From assembly GCA_012516015.1 (NCBI GenBank), contig JAAYXG010000349.1, forward strand, positions 1-14,244: a stretch of 14,244 bases of DNA. The letters run 5' to 3'. This stretch comes from Lysobacteraceae bacterium. GTDB lineage: Bacteria > Pseudomonadota > Gammaproteobacteria > Steroidobacterales > Steroidobacteraceae. Both the position numbers and the translations under genes were made by a program. The notes below the pieces were generated by a model. That model was not told the origin of the DNA. It did not search any database and was given only the letters and a program-made list of their open reading frames with translations. This document shows positions 13,028 to 14,244 of this stretch, piece by piece (the first letter of the stretch is position 1; every line of letters begins with the position of its first letter).

Positions 13028-13705
13028 GTGTCCGCATCTCCAATCACGATCGTCGTCGATGAAAGCACACGTGTTTCCGGTCTGCTGCTCGCGCCGGACG
13101 ACGCGGATCGCTGCTTCGTATTCGCGCATGGGGCGGGCGCCGGAATGACGCACCCGTCGATGACACTCATTGCCGAAGCGCTCGCGGATCGCCGCATCGC
13201 GACCTTGCGGTATCAGTTCCCATACATGGAGCGCGGATCGAAGCGGACCGATCCGCCGAAGGTGTGTCACGCGACCGTGCGAGCTGCGGTCGCGGAGGCG
13301 AGCCGTCTGATGTCGGGCGTGCCGTTGTTCGCGGGCGGTCGCTCGTTCGGCGGTCGCATGACCTCCCAGGCGCAAGCGACAGCGCCGCTCGAGTCCGTCG
13401 TGGGGCTCGTGTTTCTCGCGTTCCCGCTCCATCCGCCGAAACGACCTTCGGGCGAGCGCGCGCAACACCTATTCGATGTGAACATTCCCATGCTCTTCCT
13501 GCAGGGAACGCGCGATGAGCTTGCACAGATGGATCTGCTCGAGCCGCTCGTCGAGAACCTCGGCCCGAATGCCACGCTCGTGCTCGCATCCGATGCCGAT
13601 CACTCGTTTCACGTGCCCGCTCGAACCGGACGCAAAGACGCCGACGTGCGTCGCGAGCTGCTGTATGCGATGGGTTCGTGGATGAAGAAATTGGTTGACG
13701 GTTGA
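13028..13705 (+). CDS. KANL3/Tex30-type alpha/beta-hydrolase (dienelactone hydrolase-like)
   Basis: The protein is about 225 residues from GTG 13028; a TTG at 13016 would add four, and neither start has a clear ribosome site. Numbered from TTG, it has FVFAHGAGAGMTHPSM (34-49), the oxyanion loop typical of the KANL3/Tex30 group. It also has the nucleophile motif AGGRSFGGRM (Ser110), GTRDEL (Asp167) and DADHSFH (His196), so the Ser-Asp-His triad is complete. LRYQFPYMERG and VFLAFPLHPP are further group hallmarks. It is a cytoplasmic hydrolase of unknown substrate. The last codons (Val-Asp-Gly) and the TGA (13703-13705) are encoded by a GTTGACR heptad array, so the natural C-terminus may have been altered by repeat growth. 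It is divergent from GFA, and ligD follows 95 bases downstream. Confidence 0.88.
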   Translation: MSASPITIVVDESTRVSGLLLAPDDADRCFVFAHGAGAGMTHPSMTLIAEALADRRIATLRYQFPYMERGSKRTDPPKVCHATVRAAVAEASRLMSGVPLFAGGRSFGGRMTSQAQATAPLESVVGLVFLAFPLHPPKRPSGERAQHLFDVNIPMLFLQGTRDELAQMDLLEPLVENLGPNATLVLASDADHSFHVPARTGRKDADVRRELLYAMGSWMKKLVDG

Positions 13706-13783
13706 CAGTTGACGGTTGACAGCTAGAAATGCTTCGCTGCCTGGTCGAGTAAGCCGCTCTTGCTCTGGCCGTCAACCGTCAAC
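13694..13783. repeat. inverted GTTGACR heptad-repeat element between the hydrolase and ligD
   Basis: Four tandem 7-bp units (GTTGACG and GTTGACA alternating) occupy 13694-13721, followed by GCTAGAA. On the opposite strand, two GTTGACG units (13770-13783) followed by GCCAGAG (13763-13769) form the inverted arm. The paired arms (about 13708-13727 and 13764-13783) enclose some 36 bases. The hydrolase's stop codon lies in the second left unit. The element may serve as its transcription end. It leaves only 17 bases before the ligD start. Confidence 0.75.
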
Positions 13784-13800
13784 TGCACCCGCGAAGCACC

Positions 13801-14244
13801 GTGTCCAGCAAGCGTCCTCTGCACGATTACGCCGATAAGCGCAAGTTCACGCGCACGCCGGAGCCCGAGCCCAAGCTCGTCACGGATCGTCGCGGGCCGC
13901 TGTTGTTCGTCGTGCAGAAGCACGCCGCGCGGCGCTTGCACTATGACTTCAGGCTCGAGCTCGATGGCGTGCTCAAGTCCTGGGCGGTGCCCAAGGGACC
14001 TTCGCTCGACCCGCGCGAGAAGCGCATGGCCGTCGAAACCGAGGATCACCCGTTCGACTACGCGTCGTTCGAAGGCGTCATCCCGGCGAAGGAGTACGGC
14101 GCAGGCAAAGTCATCGTGTGGGATTGCGGCGTCTACTCGCCCGACGAAGGCCAGCGCTATTCCTTCGACGATCGCGAGGAAGCGCAGGCCCGCGTTCGCG
14201 CGGAGCTCGAGCAGGGCAAGCTCAGCTTCTTTCTTCGCGGCGAA
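13801..14244 (+). CDS. ligD: LigD-type ATP-dependent DNA ligase, N-terminal 3'-phosphoesterase domain (3' truncated by the window edge)
   Basis: There are 148 codons from GTG 13801 to the window end without a stop. The sequence is the LigD 3'-phosphoesterase (PE) domain: [49 protein letters not shown], then [18 protein letters not shown] and [11 protein letters not shown]. The residues known to be catalytic in Pseudomonas LigD (His42, His48, Asp50, Arg52, His84, Tyr88) are all present one position lower, as His41, His47, Asp49, Arg51, His83 and Tyr87. The PE domain trims 3' ends during Ku-dependent non-homologous end joining. Ligase and polymerase domains would lie beyond the window, so a stand-alone PE protein cannot be excluded. 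The start is chosen because the domain begins at once; the ribosome site is weak. No Ku gene is visible here. Confidence 0.93.
   Translation, partial: MSSKRPLHDYADKRKFTRTPEPEPKLVTDRRGPLLFVVQKHAARRLHYDFRLELDGVLKSWAVPKGPSLDPREKRMAVETEDHPFDYASFEGVIPAKEYGAGKVIVWDCGVYSPDEGQRYSFDDREEAQARVRAELEQGKLSFFLRGE

Noticed and set aside
12940..13197. N-terminal extension of the GFA protein (86 more residues)
   Set aside because: It would be encoded through a heptad array and inside the divergent hydrolase gene. The conserved GFA domain starts at the GTG at 12939, which has its own ribosome site.

Overview
The window is a G+C-rich (clearly above 60% by eye) bacterial chromosome segment with short intergenic gaps. 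A hybrid MaeB-type malic enzyme, a LigD-type DNA ligase, two glutathione S-transferases (GSTs), a DUF6597-type AraC regulator and several families of dispersed intergenic repeats all suggest a proteobacterium. A gammaproteobacterium of the Xanthomonadales/Nevskiales/Steroidobacterales kind is my best guess, but no marker gene fixes the taxon. There is no rRNA, tRNA, CRISPR array, integrase or insertion-sequence transposase. I count sixteen coding regions, of which the first and last are cut by the window edges.

Layout. 1-503: the 3' end of an unrecognised gene, then a small multi-pass membrane protein whose stop overlaps the stop of a convergent FMN-binding split-barrel (PPOX-type) gene (500-1108, minus). 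1320-2807: a GST followed by an AraC-family regulator. 2804-2856: two inverted REP units (a BIME) that also supply the regulator's stop codon. 2958-4061: a VOC/PhnB-like protein converging on a second GST (minus). 4208-5071: a spermidine-synthase-fold protein. 5310-5519: a short membrane-anchored protein. 5622-7946: malic enzyme MaeB. 8114-9748: a CPA1 Na+/H+ antiporter. 9813-10021: a tandem pair of ~100-bp repeats with hairpin ends. 10033-11010 (minus): an AurF-like diiron protein. 11294-12430 (minus): an alpha/beta-hydrolase fused to a LuxR DNA-binding domain. 12592-12939 (minus): a GFA/CENP-V zinc protein. 13028-13705 (plus): a KANL3/Tex30-type hydrolase. 13801 to the right edge: the 3'-phosphoesterase domain of LigD.

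How the genes fit together. Several products suit handling of electrophiles or xenobiotics and one-carbon compounds (two GSTs, VOC, GFA, PPOX, diiron oxygenase, hydrolases). They sit in separate small transcription units, and no single pathway can be read from them. MaeB plus the antiporter is ordinary central metabolism and ion homeostasis.

The most unusual content is between the genes. (i) There are REP units with the GTAG head recognised by REP-associated tyrosine transposases. (ii) There are arrays of degenerate 7-bp tandem repeats in at least two clear families (GTTGACR and GGGGCTW), several arranged as inverted arms around a 36-111 bp spacer. (iii) Three genes have their stop codon inside such a repeat. 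(iv) There is a perfect CGGGACA-AA-TGTCCCG palindrome upstream of the AurF-like gene. These, with the hydrolase-LuxR fusion and its diiron neighbour, are the best leads. I see no complete undescribed defence or mobile system.
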